A stretch of 34,114 nt of DNA. It comes from Micromonospora alfalfae. Its GTDB lineage: Bacteria > Actinomycetota > Actinomycetes > Mycobacteriales > Micromonosporaceae. The notes below the pieces were generated by a model. It searched no databases and was not told the origin of the DNA. It saw only the letters and a list, made by a program, of their open reading frames with translations. Position numbers and translations under genes: made by a program. Below, one piece after another: positions 25,084 through 33,657 of this stretch; position 1 is the first letter of the stretch; each line of letters opens with the position of its first letter. The stretch spans positions 1 to 34,114 of the forward strand of contig NZ_JAKKFH010000017.1 in assembly GCF_022230925.1 (NCBI RefSeq), given 5' to 3'.

Positions 25084-25707
25084 TCAGCCGGGTCGGGACG
25101 GCCTCGGCCGCCGCCGGGAGACCAGCACTGCGACCAGCGGTACGCCCGCCTCGGCGGCCGCCGCCAGCCGCTCCGTCAGCCCGGTCCACGCCCCACCGGT
25201 GAGGAGCTCGACGGCGAACCAGCCGACCAGCCCGAGGAGGACCACCGCCGCCGCGAGCGCCGCCCGGCGTACGGGGGCCGGCGGGCGGTCGCGCTCCCGA
25301 TCGAGCGACGGTGCGCCCCGACGGGGCACCGCCAGGGCCGGCCAGACGGCCAACGCCCCGAACGCGACCCCGGCGGCCACGGCGTGCGTCGTCGAGTCAC
25401 CGTCCGGGTTCTGCGGGAACGCGACAAGCACCAGGGTCGCCAGCCCACCCAGCGCCAGCAGCGCTCGGCCCATCGGTGCGGCGCTGACCAGGCCGAACGC
25501 GGTCGCCAGGTGACAGAGGCCCAGGCCGGCGAGCCCGATCGTCATGATCCAGCGATGGTCCGCGCCCGCGGCGGCAAGCGCACTGATGGTCTGCCGCACC
25601 GGGTCGAATCCGTCGGACTGGGCGGCCTGCGCCAGTGTCCAGCCGCCGACGAGGAACAGTGGTGCGCCACCGGCCGACAGCAGGGTCCAACGGGGAACGG
25701 CGGACAT
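25084..25707 (-). CDS. DUF998 integral membrane protein (copy 1)
   Basis: The 207-residue product has about six hydrophobic segments and the DUF998 start signature: a first TM helix, then DPVRQTISALAAAG and a second TM helix (WIMTIGLAGLGLCHLATAFG). The family's function is unknown. It is a clear paralogue of the gene directly upstream on the same strand, with the same DP-[IV]-R-x-T-I-S-x-L motif and a conserved C-terminal layout. ATG 25707 has no strong ribosome binding site. The two genes are separated by a 21-bp tandem repeat block. Confidence 0.82.
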   Translation of the reverse strand: MSAVPRWTLLSAGGAPLFLVGGWTLAQAAQSDGFDPVRQTISALAAAGADHRWIMTIGLAGLGLCHLATAFGLVSAAPMGRALLALGGLATLVLVAFPQNPDGDSTTHAVAAGVAFGALAVWPALAVPRRGAPSLDRERDRPPAPVRRAALAAAVVLLGLVGWFAVELLTGGAWTGLTERLAAAAEAGVPLVAVLVSRRRPRPSRPG

Positions 25708-25790
25708 CGGGCGATCGTAGCGGCGCGATCGGCGGAGTTCCCCGGCCGCGCGCGCCCGGTGCCGACGCGTCGACGGTGCGGACGCCGGTG

Positions 25791-25915
25791 CAGGCGGGGA
25801 CGAGGCCCGATCAGGCGGGGACGAGGCCCGATCAGGCGGGGACGGGGCCGGATCAGGCGGGGACGAGGCCGGATCAGGCGGGGACGAGGCCGGATCAGGC
25901 GGGGCGAGGACCCGT
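25791..25915. repeat. 21-bp tandem repeat, five full units and one partial
   Basis: Units start at 25791, 25812, 25833, 25854 and 25875, each beginning CAGGCGGGGACG and ending with GAT. A degenerate sixth unit starts at 25896 and reaches the end of the second DUF998 gene. Within the units only two positions vary. The period keeps reading frames open, but no gene uses it. Confidence 0.85.
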
Positions 25916-26646
25916 CACAGCCGGTCGGGTCGTCCGGGAGCGGGCCCGCTCGGTGGTCCGAGGGGATCCGGGGGTACGACGCCGATGGTCGGCAGGTCCG
26001 GGCCGACGCGTACGGTGCCGCCGACCGACCAGGCGAGGTGCGCCCGCCGGGCGGAGAGGACCGCCAGCAGCGGCCAGAGGGAGACCGCCACCGCCGTCAC
26101 CCGTTCGGCCAGCCCGGTGCGGGACCCACTTGTCACCTCGAACGCGCACCATCCGAAGAGCGCGAGCAGCACGAGCGTGGCGCTCAGCCCGACCGTCCGG
26201 CGGAACGCCCAGGGCGGCTCCGGTCGGGTGGGGTGCTCGGTGTCGTGGCCGCGCGGCAGCCGCAGTGCCGAGCCGGCCGGCCAGAGCACCAGGGCGAGGA
26301 CGGCCACCGTCGCCGCGACGCCGTGGCTGAGCGAGCCGCCGACCGGCGGCCGGGGAAAGGCGACCAGCGCGATGGTGGCCACGCCACCGACCGCGAGCAG
26401 GAAGCGGCTGGGTAGCCCGGCCGCGTGCAGGACGGCGGCGACAGACAGGTAACAGCAGCCGAGCAGCACCAGGGCCACCACCATGATCCAGGCGTCGGTG
26501 GCGTCCTGTCCTGCCAGCTCGCTGATGGTGTCCCGGATCGGGTCGTACCCGACGGGCTGTCGGGCCTGAGCCACCGTCCAACCGGCCACCAGCAGCACGG
26601 GCGCCGCCGCCGCCGTGGCGACGGCCCAGTTTGGTACGGGCCGCAT
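25915..26646 (-). CDS. DUF998 integral membrane protein (copy 2)
   Basis: The 243-residue paralogue of the preceding protein has six predicted TM segments, with DPIRDTISELAGQ after the first. The C-terminal tail (PPDPLGPPSGPAPGRPDRL) is longer and proline-rich; its last codons run into the tandem repeat block, so expansion of that block may have extended the gene. Function is unknown. ATG 26646 starts 154 bases from the divergent aspS gene, and promoters of both must lie in 26647-26800. I see no clear -10/-35 pair there. Confidence 0.82.
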   Translation of the reverse strand: MRPVPNWAVATAAAAPVLLVAGWTVAQARQPVGYDPIRDTISELAGQDATDAWIMVVALVLLGCCYLSVAAVLHAAGLPSRFLLAVGGVATIALVAFPRPPVGGSLSHGVAATVAVLALVLWPAGSALRLPRGHDTEHPTRPEPPWAFRRTVGLSATLVLLALFGWCAFEVTSGSRTGLAERVTAVAVSLWPLLAVLSARRAHLAWSVGGTVRVGPDLPTIGVVPPDPLGPPSGPAPGRPDRL

Positions 26647-26800
26647 TTCGCCACGTTAACCGGCGCGGCTGCCGGGGGAGTCGGGTTCGCCGGTCCACCC
26701 CACCAGCGAATCGTGCCGGCCTGCCGGGTGCCCGGAGGCGGAGCGGCCACCCCTGACAGAATGCCTGGGAGGACTGTTCCACGATGAGGAGTTGCCAGCC

Positions 26801-28606
26801 GTGATCCGTACCCACAATGCCGGAAGCCTGCGCGCCGCGGACGCCGGCTCGACGGTGACGCTCGCCGGCTGGGTGGCCCGCCGCCGCGACCACGGCGGGG
26901 TCATCTTCGTCGACCTGCGCGACGGTTCCGGTGTTGTCCAGGTGGTGTTCCGCGAGGAAGATGCGCACGCGCTGCGCAACGAGTTCTGCGTCAAGGTCGT
27001 CGGTGAGGTGACCCGCCGCCCGGCCGGCAACGAGAACCCGGAGCTGCCCACCGGTGAGGTCGAGGTGACCGTCGTGGAGCTGGAGGTGCTCTCCGAGGCG
27101 GCGCCGCTGCCGCTGCCGGTGGACGACCAGATCGAGGCCGGCGACGACATCCGACTCCGGTACCGCTACCTGGACCTGCGCCGCAGCGGCCCGGCGAACG
27201 CGCTGCGGCTGCGCTCGCGCGCCAGCCAGCTCGCCCGGGGCGTGCTGCACGAGCGTGACTTCCTGGAGATCGAGACGCCGACGCTGACCCGCTCGACGCC
27301 GGAGGGCGCCCGCGACTTCCTGGTGCCGGTGCGGCTTCAGCCCGGCAGTTGGTACGCGTTGCCGCAGTCGCCGCAGCTGTTCAAGCAGCTGCTGATGGTC
27401 GGCGGCATGGAGCGGTACTACCAGATCGCCCGCTGCTACCGCGACGAGGACTTCCGCGCCGACCGGCAGCCTGAGTTCACCCAGCTCGACATCGAGATGT
27501 CCTTCGTCACCGAGGACGACGTGATCGACCTCGGCGAGGCGATCGTCTCGACGCTCTGGAAGGACCTGGCCGGGCACGAGATCTCCGGGCCGATCCCACG
27601 GATCACCTGGCACGACGCGATGGCCCGGTACGGCTCGGACAAGCCGGACCTGCGCTACGGCGTCGAGCTGACCGAGCTGACGGAGTACCTGCGCGGCACC
27701 GAGTTCCGGGTCTTCGCCGGGGCGATCGACGCGGGCGGCTACGTCGGCGCGGTGGTGATGCCGGGTGGTGCGGCGCAGAGCCGCAAGGAGCTGGACGGCT
27801 GGCAGGACTGGGCGAAGGCGCGTGGCGCGCGCGGCCTGGCGTACGTGGTGCTGGACGCCGAGACCGGCGAGGCACGTGGCCCGGTGGCGAAGAACCTCTC
27901 CGCCGAGCACCTGGGCGGGCTCGCCGACACGGTCGGGGCCAAGCCGGGTGACGCGGTCTTCTTCGCCGCGAGCGCCACCACCCGGGAGGCGCAGGAACTG
28001 CTCGGGGCGGCCCGCGTCGAGATCGCCAAGCGGTCCGGCCTGATCGACGAGAGTGCCTGGGCGTTCTGCTGGGTGGTCGACGCGCCGATGTTCGAGCGCA
28101 CGGACGAGGGCGGTTGGACGGCAGTGCACCACCCGTTCACCTCGCCGAACGCGGAGTGGGTCGACCGGTTCGAGGAGGCTCCGGACCGCGCCCTGGCGTA
28201 CGCGTACGACATCGTCTGCAACGGCAACGAGATCGGCGGCGGGTCGATCCGTATCCACCGGGGTGACGTGCAGAAGCGGGTCTTCGACCTGCTCGGCATC
28301 ACTCCCGAGGAGGCGCAGGACAAGTTCGGCTTCCTGCTGGAGGCGTTCAAGTACGGTGCGCCGCCGCACGGCGGTATCGCCTTCGGCTGGGACCGGGTCT
28401 GCATGCTGCTCGCCGGTGCCGACTCCATCCGTGAGGTCATCGCCTTCCCGAAGACCCGGGGTGGCTTCGACCCGCTGACCAGCGCACCCACCCCGATCAC
28501 CGCTCAGCAGCGCACCGAGGCCGGTATCGACGCCAAGCCCAAGCCCCCCGCGACGGCCCACACCGGCACGGCAGGCCCGGCAGCCCCGGTGGCCGACCCG
28601 GTCTGA
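26801..28606 (+). CDS. aspS: Aspartyl-tRNA synthetase
   Basis: The 601-residue product is of the bacterial type. It has an N-terminal OB anticodon-binding domain ([20 protein letters not shown]), motif 1 ([19 protein letters not shown]), the aspartate loop and motif 2 ([34 protein letters not shown]), the bacterial GAD insertion (about 295-410), and motif 3 ([14 protein letters not shown]). A short Pro/Ala-rich tail follows. Whether it also charges tRNA-Asn cannot be told here. GTG 26801 has GATGAGGAG ten bases upstream; TTG 26792 is too close to it. Confidence 0.96.
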   Translation: MIRTHNAGSLRAADAGSTVTLAGWVARRRDHGGVIFVDLRDGSGVVQVVFREEDAHALRNEFCVKVVGEVTRRPAGNENPELPTGEVEVTVVELEVLSEAAPLPLPVDDQIEAGDDIRLRYRYLDLRRSGPANALRLRSRASQLARGVLHERDFLEIETPTLTRSTPEGARDFLVPVRLQPGSWYALPQSPQLFKQLLMVGGMERYYQIARCYRDEDFRADRQPEFTQLDIEMSFVTEDDVIDLGEAIVSTLWKDLAGHEISGPIPRITWHDAMARYGSDKPDLRYGVELTELTEYLRGTEFRVFAGAIDAGGYVGAVVMPGGAAQSRKELDGWQDWAKARGARGLAYVVLDAETGEARGPVAKNLSAEHLGGLADTVGAKPGDAVFFAASATTREAQELLGAARVEIAKRSGLIDESAWAFCWVVDAPMFERTDEGGWTAVHHPFTSPNAEWVDRFEEAPDRALAYAYDIVCNGNEIGGGSIRIHRGDVQKRVFDLLGITPEEAQDKFGFLLEAFKYGAPPHGGIAFGWDRVCMLLAGADSIREVIAFPKTRGGFDPLTSAPTPITAQQRTEAGIDAKPKPPATAHTGTAGPAAPVADPV

Positions 28607-28648
28607 CCCCTCTGACCCCACCCACCGCCGCCCGCCCTTCGCTTGGTT

Positions 28649-28702
28649 GATCAAGAGGTTTGCGTCATCATCGCCCCGCGAGATGACGCAAACCTCTTGA
28701 TC
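28649..28702. repeat. GATC-hairpin intergenic element C
   Basis: The arm at 28649-28669 (starting GATCAAGAGGTTTGCG) and the arm at 28682-28702 are exact 21-bp complements with a 12-base loop. C-rich sequence (28608-28640) lies left and a G-rich stretch (28708-28724) right. It shares GTTGATCA-n-GA-n-GTT with element B. It starts 43 bases after aspS and ends 22 bases before the next start, so it probably terminates aspS. Confidence 0.75.
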
Positions 28703-28724
28703 GTCTGTGGGGGAGTGGGCCGGG

Positions 28725-29537
28725 ATGCGGGTGCTTGTCGTCGGGGGTAGCGGGTTACTGGGGCGGTCGGTTTGTCGGCGGGGGGTCGACGCCGGGCTCT
28801 CGGTGGTGGGGACGTTTCACTCGGGTGAGATCGCTGTGCCGGGTGTCGTGGCGCGGCGGCTGGACGTGACCGATCGGGCCGCCGTGCGCGCGCTGGTCGC
28901 CGAGGTGCGGCCGGACGCCGTGGTTGGGACCCCCTATCGGTACGGCGACTGGGCGGTCACCGCCGACGGGGCCGCCCACGTGGCGTTCGCCGCCGCCGAG
29001 GTGGGTGCCCGGCTGGTGCACGTGTCCAGCGACGCGCTGCACGCCGGACGACCCGTGCCGTACGCCGACGACGAACCACCCACGCCGGTGCACGCGTACG
29101 GTGCCGCGAAGGCGGCGGCCGAGACCGCCGTACGGGCGATCGACCCGAGCGCGGCGCTGGTGCGGACCTCCCTGATCGTGGGGGAGGGCAGCAAGCAGAT
29201 CCAGCTCTGCCGGGACGCGCTCGCCGGCCGGGCCACCCTGTTCAGCGACGAACTGCGCTGCCCGATCGACGTCACCGACCTGGCCGACGCCGTGCTGGAG
29301 CTGGTCGCCTCGACGTACGCCGGTCTGCTCAACGTGGCCGGCCCGGACGCGGTCAGCCGGGCCGAGCTGGGCCTGCTGGTGGCCGCGCGATACGGCCTGG
29401 ATCCGGCCGGGCTGAAGACCACCACCAGCGCGGCCACCGGGCTGGTGCGCCCCCTTGACGTACGCCTCGACTCCACCCGCGCCGCCGCCCTGTTGCGCAC
29501 CCGGCTGCGCGGGGTACGCGAACTCCTGGCGCACTAA
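28725..29537 (+). CDS. NAD(P)-dependent epimerase/reductase, RmlD-like
   Basis: The 270-residue extended SDR protein has a nucleotide-binding VVGGSGLLG near the N-terminus, HVSSDALHAG and the YGAAK catalytic pair. The overall length and the layout (INVTDLADAVLELV-like segment) resemble dTDP-4-dehydrorhamnose reductase (RmlD). It lacks other rhamnose-pathway genes around it, so sugar-nucleotide reduction is only one option. ATG 28725 is preferred over GTG 28707 because GGGGGAGTG lies at a usable distance upstream. It is bounded by hairpin elements C and D and is probably monocistronic. Confidence 0.8.
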   Translation: MRVLVVGGSGLLGRSVCRRGVDAGLSVVGTFHSGEIAVPGVVARRLDVTDRAAVRALVAEVRPDAVVGTPYRYGDWAVTADGAAHVAFAAAEVGARLVHVSSDALHAGRPVPYADDEPPTPVHAYGAAKAAAETAVRAIDPSAALVRTSLIVGEGSKQIQLCRDALAGRATLFSDELRCPIDVTDLADAVLELVASTYAGLLNVAGPDAVSRAELGLLVAARYGLDPAGLKTTTSAATGLVRPLDVRLDSTRAAALLRTRLRGVRELLAH

Positions 29538-29572
29538 CCCGCCCCACCCCAAGCGCGCGGCCGTCCCACCCC

Positions 29573-29648
29573 CCGCGATCTTGCACTTCCGGTGGCGACA
29601 AAAGGGTCTTCAGTGAGCGAGACGAAGACCGAAACCGCAAGATCGCGG
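29573..29648. repeat. GATC-hairpin intergenic element D
   Basis: CCGCGATCTTGC (29573-29584) pairs exactly with GCAAGATCGCGG (29637-29648). Inside, GGTCTTC (29605-29611) pairs with GAAGACC (29624-29630) and a TTCCGGT/ACCGAAA pair gives an imperfect extra helix. A C-rich tract lies left. The arm sequence CGCGATCTTG is shared with element A in opposite polarity. Confidence 0.65.
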
Positions 29649-29657
29649 AGAGATAGA

Positions 29658-29700
29658 TGCACAGTTTCTATGCACAACACTTGTGCATAGAAACTGTGCA
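29658..29700. promoter_or_regulatory. Perfect 20-bp inverted repeat, probable ArsR operator
   Basis: TGCACAGTTTCTATGCACAA (29658-29677) is followed by CAC and then its exact complement (29681-29700), 16 bases before the regulator ATG. Each arm itself contains two TGCA boxes. GAGATAG flanks it on both sides. An AT-rich site of this quality next to an ArsR-type gene fits autoregulation. Confidence 0.75.
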
Positions 29701-29716
29701 GAGATAGTGTGCAGTC

Positions 29717-30322
29717 ATGGCGAACGACGAAGACGTCACGCAGCCAGCGCTGCGTGAGGTGCGGATCGACAAACGGCAGGTCCGGGTGCTGGCGCACCCG
29801 CTACGAATGCGGTTGATCGGAGCGCTGCGCGTGAAGGGGCCCGCCACCGCGACCACCCTCGCCGAACTGCTCGGCACCAACACCGGCGCGACCAGCTACC
29901 ACCTGCGCCAACTCGCCGAGGTCGGGCTCGTCATCGAGGACCCCGACCGGGGCAGCGGGCGGCAACGATGGTGGCAGGCGGCGCACGACGTCACCAACTG
30001 GGAGCCGTCCGACTTCGACGACGACCCCGACGCCCGGGCCGCGATCGAGTGGATTCAGGGCGACCAGGTGCGTCTCCTCGCCGAGACCGCCGACCGCTGG
30101 TTCGCCACCCAGCACGAATGGTCACCGGCCTGGCGGGACGGCTTCGGCATGAGCGACACCCTGATGACCATCCCACCGGCCCGGCTCGACGAACTCAAGA
30201 ACGAGGTGTGGCAGTTGCTGGAGCGGTACCGCCAGGAGGCCGAAACCGCGGACCCGACCGATCCGGAGGCCCAGCCCGTGCAGATCTTCCTGGCCGCCTA
30301 CCCGCTGCGCGAGGGCCTCTGA
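29717..30322 (+). CDS. ArsR-family winged-helix regulator
   Basis: The 201-residue product has an HTH_20/ArsR DNA-binding region at about residues 18-90 (VLAHPLRMRLIGALRVKGPATATTLAELLGTNTGATSYHLRQLAEVGLV). A basic wing (DPDRGSGRQRWWQAA) follows, then a helical C-terminal domain. No metal-binding cysteines are present, so a non-metal ligand is likely. The start lies 16 bases after a perfect palindrome. An MFS transporter follows through a 20-codon overlapping frame, which suggests an operon for efflux control. Confidence 0.9.
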   Translation: MANDEDVTQPALREVRIDKRQVRVLAHPLRMRLIGALRVKGPATATTLAELLGTNTGATSYHLRQLAEVGLVIEDPDRGSGRQRWWQAAHDVTNWEPSDFDDDPDARAAIEWIQGDQVRLLAETADRWFATQHEWSPAWRDGFGMSDTLMTIPPARLDELKNEVWQLLERYRQEAETADPTDPEAQPVQIFLAAYPLREGL

Positions 30323-30384
30323 TGAGCGCGAGGAGTGAGCCGGTGTTGCGAGCCCCGCAGTCGAGAAGTGAGGGATTGTCATGA
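30322..30384 (+). CDS. 20-codon ORF linking arsR-type gene and transporter
   Basis: ATG 30322 overlaps the upstream stop (TGATG) and the TGA at 30382-30384 overlaps the transporter start (ATGA). The 20-residue product starts MSARSEPVL. Both this frame and the transporter begin ATGAGCGCG. GAGGAG within it may serve as a ribosome binding site. It may be only a coupling device or part of a dispersed intergenic repeat, not a real peptide gene. Confidence 0.3.
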   Translation: MSARSEPVLRAPQSRSEGLS

Positions 30385-31667
30385 GCGCGCTGACCGTACG
30401 TCAGATTCGACGTCGTTACCTCACGCTCTACGGCCTGCGCTGGCTGCCCACCGGTCTGATGATTCCGGTGATGATCCTGCTGATGCAGGAGCGGGGCCTG
30501 TCGCTGCCGCAGATCGGTCTGGTCGGCACCGCGCAGGGGCTGTTGGTGCTGGCGCTGGAGTTGCCCACCGCCGGGATCGCCGACGCGATCGGCCGCCGAC
30601 CGGTGCTTCTCGCCGCCGGGGTGCTCAACCTCGCCTCGCTGGCGCTGTTCGCTGTGGCCGACTCGTTCTGGCTGTTCTTCCTGGTCTGGGCCCTGCAGGG
30701 GGTCTACCGGGCGCTGGACAGCGGCCCGTTGGAGTCCTGGTACGTCGACGCCACGCTGGCTGTCGACGCGGAGGCCGAGTACGAGCGTGGCCTCGGGCAT
30801 GCCGGCACCGTGGTCGGCGCTGCGATCGGTGGTGGCGCGTTGCTCAGTGGCGGTCTGATCGCGCTCGGCTCGATCGGGCCGGTCAGCGCGCTCACGGTGC
30901 CTGTCCTGGCCGCCATCGTCGCGCAGGCGGCGGCGCTCGTCGCACTGGTAGTGCTGCTGGTCGAGCAGCGGTCGGCCACCGGGGTCGCGGCGCTGCGGAC
31001 CTCGGCCGCCCAGGCGCCCCGGATGATCGGCGAGGCGCTCGGGCTGCTGCGCCGGTCCCGGGTGCTGCTGGCGCTGGTCGCGGTGGAGCTGTTCTGGGGC
31101 TTCGGCATGGTCACCTTCGAGTCACTGCTGCCGGTACGGCTGGCCGAGGTGATCGGCGACCCGGAACGCGCCGCCGCGCTGCTCGGGCCGGCGAACTCGG
31201 TCGCCTGGCTGGCCTCGGCCGCCGGCGCGGCGTTGACCCCATTGCTGCTGCGCTGGTTCGGCGCTGCCCCGGGCGCGGCGCTGCTGCGCATCCTGCAGGG
31301 TGTGACGGTGGTCGGGATGGGGTTGTTCGCCGGGCCGGTCGGGGTGCTGGTGGCGTACCTGGCCTGCTACGCCGTGCACGGGGCGTCCAACCCGCTGCAC
31401 AACGGGCTGCTGCACCGGCAGGTGGACGGCCCGTACCGGACCAGCGTGCTCTCGCTGAACTCGATGATGGCGCAGCCGGCCGGTGCGCTCGGTGGGGTGG
31501 CGCTGACCGCGCTCGCCGCTGCCACCAGTGTCGGCACCGCGATGGTGGTCGGCGCTGTGGTGCTGGCCGTCGCCGCCCCGCTCTACCTGCCCGCCTGGCT
31601 GGCCGGCCGTCGGGCCGCACCCGCCGTCGAGCCGACCCCGGTCCCAGTTCCCGCCGCCGACCGGTAG
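30381..31667 (+). CDS. Major facilitator superfamily transporter
   Basis: The 428-residue product has about 12 TM helices. The start GLRWLPTGLMIPVMILLMQERGLSLPQIG is typical of the MFS group, and motif A appears as GIADAIGRRPV in the loop after the second helix. A Pro/Val-rich tail ends it. Its substrate is unknown. It lies behind an ArsR-type regulator, and the regulator may be released by the transported compound. The gene ends with a strong hairpin. Confidence 0.9.
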   Translation: MSALTVRQIRRRYLTLYGLRWLPTGLMIPVMILLMQERGLSLPQIGLVGTAQGLLVLALELPTAGIADAIGRRPVLLAAGVLNLASLALFAVADSFWLFFLVWALQGVYRALDSGPLESWYVDATLAVDAEAEYERGLGHAGTVVGAAIGGGALLSGGLIALGSIGPVSALTVPVLAAIVAQAAALVALVVLLVEQRSATGVAALRTSAAQAPRMIGEALGLLRRSRVLLALVAVELFWGFGMVTFESLLPVRLAEVIGDPERAAALLGPANSVAWLASAAGAALTPLLLRWFGAAPGAALLRILQGVTVVGMGLFAGPVGVLVAYLACYAVHGASNPLHNGLLHRQVDGPYRTSVLSLNSMMAQPAGALGGVALTALAAATSVGTAMVVGAVVLAVAAPLYLPAWLAGRRAAPAVEPTPVPVPAADR

Positions 31668-31675
31668 GGAACACT

Positions 31676-31709
31676 CCTCGCCTGACCGCCTCAGGCCGGT
31701 CAGGCGAGG
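31676..31709 (+). terminator. Terminator hairpin after the MFS gene
   Basis: CCTCGCCTGACCG (31676-31688) pairs exactly with 31697-31709 around the eight-base loop CCTCAGGC. It starts 9 bases after the stop. Confidence 0.7.
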
Positions 31710-31831
31710 CGGATCGAGCTGAGCGGGACCGGGCGGCCGTGGCACTGGTGCATCCACCGTGGAGATTGGCGAGTCGACCGATTGGGTACATCACGCGCCG
31801 ACCTACTGGGAACCCCCACCGGAGGACCGAC

Positions 31832-32044
31832 ATGCTCGCCATTCTCGCGGCCATCGTCTTTGGCTTCGCCCTGCTGCTCGACCTGCTCGGCACCGACTTC
31901 GGAGCGCCGGACCTGTTCAACTGGAACACCCTCGTACTCATCGGGCTCCTTCTCCTCTCGCTCTACCTGGCCGGTGTGGGCAGCGGCCCGCGCGGCGGTG
32001 GCGGCGGCCGCTGGTACCGGGGCCGTCGCCCCGGGCGTGGCTGA
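31832..32044 (+). CDS. Small two-TM membrane protein of unknown function
   Basis: The 70-residue product has an N-terminal membrane segment ([19 protein letters not shown]), a short loop with an FNWNT stretch, a second segment ([17 protein letters not shown]), and a Gly/Arg-rich basic tail ([16 protein letters not shown]). GGAGG lies 6 bases before the ATG. It stands alone between the MFS terminator and rarA. I do not recognise a named family; similar short proteins with an aspartate-containing first helix are common in actinobacteria. Confidence 0.75.
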   Translation: MLAILAAIVFGFALLLDLLGTDFGAPDLFNWNTLVLIGLLLLSLYLAGVGSGPRGGGGGRWYRGRRPGRG

Positions 32045-32118
32045 CCGGAACCGATCACCGGTGGCGGGCCCGCGGCGCGATTCCGGCGTCGTGGGCCCGG
32101 CCCGGTACTGTCTTCGTG

Positions 32119-33657
32119 ATGGAGTCCGACGCCCTCTTCTCCCTCGGTGAACCCGCCGGGTCGCGCAGCGCGCCCGACGGTCCCGCCGGTGTCGACGGCT
32201 TCACCGCGGTGGCCGACGATTCGCCCCTGCCCGTCCGGATGCGCCCGGTGACCCTCGACGAGTTGGTCGGGCAGGAGCACCTGCTCGCTCCCGGCGCACC
32301 CCTGCGGCAACTGGTCTCCGGCGGGGCTCCGATGTCGGTGATCCTCTGGGGCCCGCCGGGCAGCGGCAAGACCACAATCGCCCACCTGGTGGCCGGTGCC
32401 ACCGACCGCCGCTTCGTCGCCATGTCGGCGCTCTCCGCCGGGGTGAAGGACGTCCGGGCGGTGATCGAGGCGGCACGCCGCCAGCGCCGTTCCGGTGGCC
32501 CACAGACCGTGCTCTTCATCGACGAGGTGCACCGGTTCAGCAAGACCCAACAGGATTCACTGCTCGCCGCCGTCGAGGACCGCACTGTCACCCTGCTGGC
32601 GGCCACCACCGAGAACCCGTACTTCTCGGTCATCTCACCGCTGCTGTCGCGGTGCGTGCTGCTCACCCTGCAACCGTTGGACGACGAGGCGGTGCGGGGC
32701 CTGCTGCGCCGCGCGGTCGCCGACAAGCGTGGCCTGGACGGCGCACTGGCCCTGACCACCGAGGCCGAGGATCACCTGGTCCGGCTGGCCGCCGGCGACG
32801 TCCGTAAGGCACTCACCGCCCTTGAGGCGGCGGCGGCCTCCGCGACGGCCCTCGGCGGTGGGCGCATCGACCTCGCCACCGCTGAGCAGGCCGTCGACGT
32901 GGCGGCAGTGCGCTACGACCGCGACGGCGACGCCCACTACGACGTGGTCAGCGCCTTCATCAAGAGCATGCGCGGCTCGGACGTGGACGCGGCGGTGCAC
33001 TGGCTGGCCCGCATGCTGGTCGCCGGTGAGGACGCCCGGTTCATCGCCCGTCGTCTGGTCATCTTCGCCAGCGAGGACGTCGGCATGGCCGATCCCGGGG
33101 CGCTGAGCGTGGCGACGGCCGCCGCGCACGCGGTCGAGTACGTCGGGCTGCCCGAAGCGCAGCTCAACCTCGCCCAGGCGGTGATCCACCTGGCCACCGC
33201 GCCCAAGTCGAACTCGGCCACCACCGCCATCGGCGCCGCCATCGCCGACGTCCGGGCCGGTCGCGGTGGCCCGGTGCCACGCGGGCTGCGCGACGCGCAC
33301 TACGCCGGCGCCCGAGGGTTGGGCCACGGGACCGGCTACCGCTACCCGCACGACGACCAGCGCGGCGTGGTCACCCAGCAGTACGTCCCGGACGACCTGG
33401 TGGGCACCGACTACTACCAGCCCAGCCCGCACGGCGCGGAGCGGTCGGTGGCCGGCAGGTTGCCGCTGCTGCGCCGGATCGTGCGCGGTCTGCCGGCTCC
33501 TGCCGGGCGTCCGCAGACGCCGACATCCGAGCCGTCCGTAACGGCGCAGACCGCGCCAGCGCTATCCCCGGGGGCCGCCCGTCCGACGACGGGCACGGAT
33601 GCCCCCGGCACGATGCAGGACAGCGGCACCGACGCCGCAGGAGAGGGTCAACAGTGA
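32119..33657 (+). CDS. rarA: Replication-associated recombination ATPase RarA (MgsA)
   Basis: The 512-residue AAA+ protein has Walker A GPPGSGKT (residues 78-85), Walker B FIDEVHR (Asp135), sensor 1 AATTENP, and the family C-terminal domain ([23 protein letters not shown], then [10 protein letters not shown] and [16 protein letters not shown]). It acts at stalled replication forks with single-strand binding protein. It is longer than usual because of an N-terminal 40 residues and a Pro/Thr-rich C-terminal tail of about 60. A -10-like TACTGT at 32106-32111 lies 7 bases before ATG 32119, so a leaderless start is possible. Confidence 0.95.
   Translation: MESDALFSLGEPAGSRSAPDGPAGVDGFTAVADDSPLPVRMRPVTLDELVGQEHLLAPGAPLRQLVSGGAPMSVILWGPPGSGKTTIAHLVAGATDRRFVAMSALSAGVKDVRAVIEAARRQRRSGGPQTVLFIDEVHRFSKTQQDSLLAAVEDRTVTLLAATTENPYFSVISPLLSRCVLLTLQPLDDEAVRGLLRRAVADKRGLDGALALTTEAEDHLVRLAAGDVRKALTALEAAAASATALGGGRIDLATAEQAVDVAAVRYDRDGDAHYDVVSAFIKSMRGSDVDAAVHWLARMLVAGEDARFIARRLVIFASEDVGMADPGALSVATAAAHAVEYVGLPEAQLNLAQAVIHLATAPKSNSATTAIGAAIADVRAGRGGPVPRGLRDAHYAGARGLGHGTGYRYPHDDQRGVVTQQYVPDDLVGTDYYQPSPHGAERSVAGRLPLLRRIVRGLPAPAGRPQTPTSEPSVTAQTAPALSPGAARPTTGTDAPGTMQDSGTDAAGEGQQ

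Noticed and set aside
25791..25915. CRISPR-like array
   Set aside because: Units are directly adjacent with no spacers and no cas genes are present; it is a simple tandem repeat.
25895..28654. Long minus-strand open frame opposite aspS and running into DUF998
   Set aside because: aspS is clear on the plus strand, and the frame has no recognisable domain; it is a shadow.
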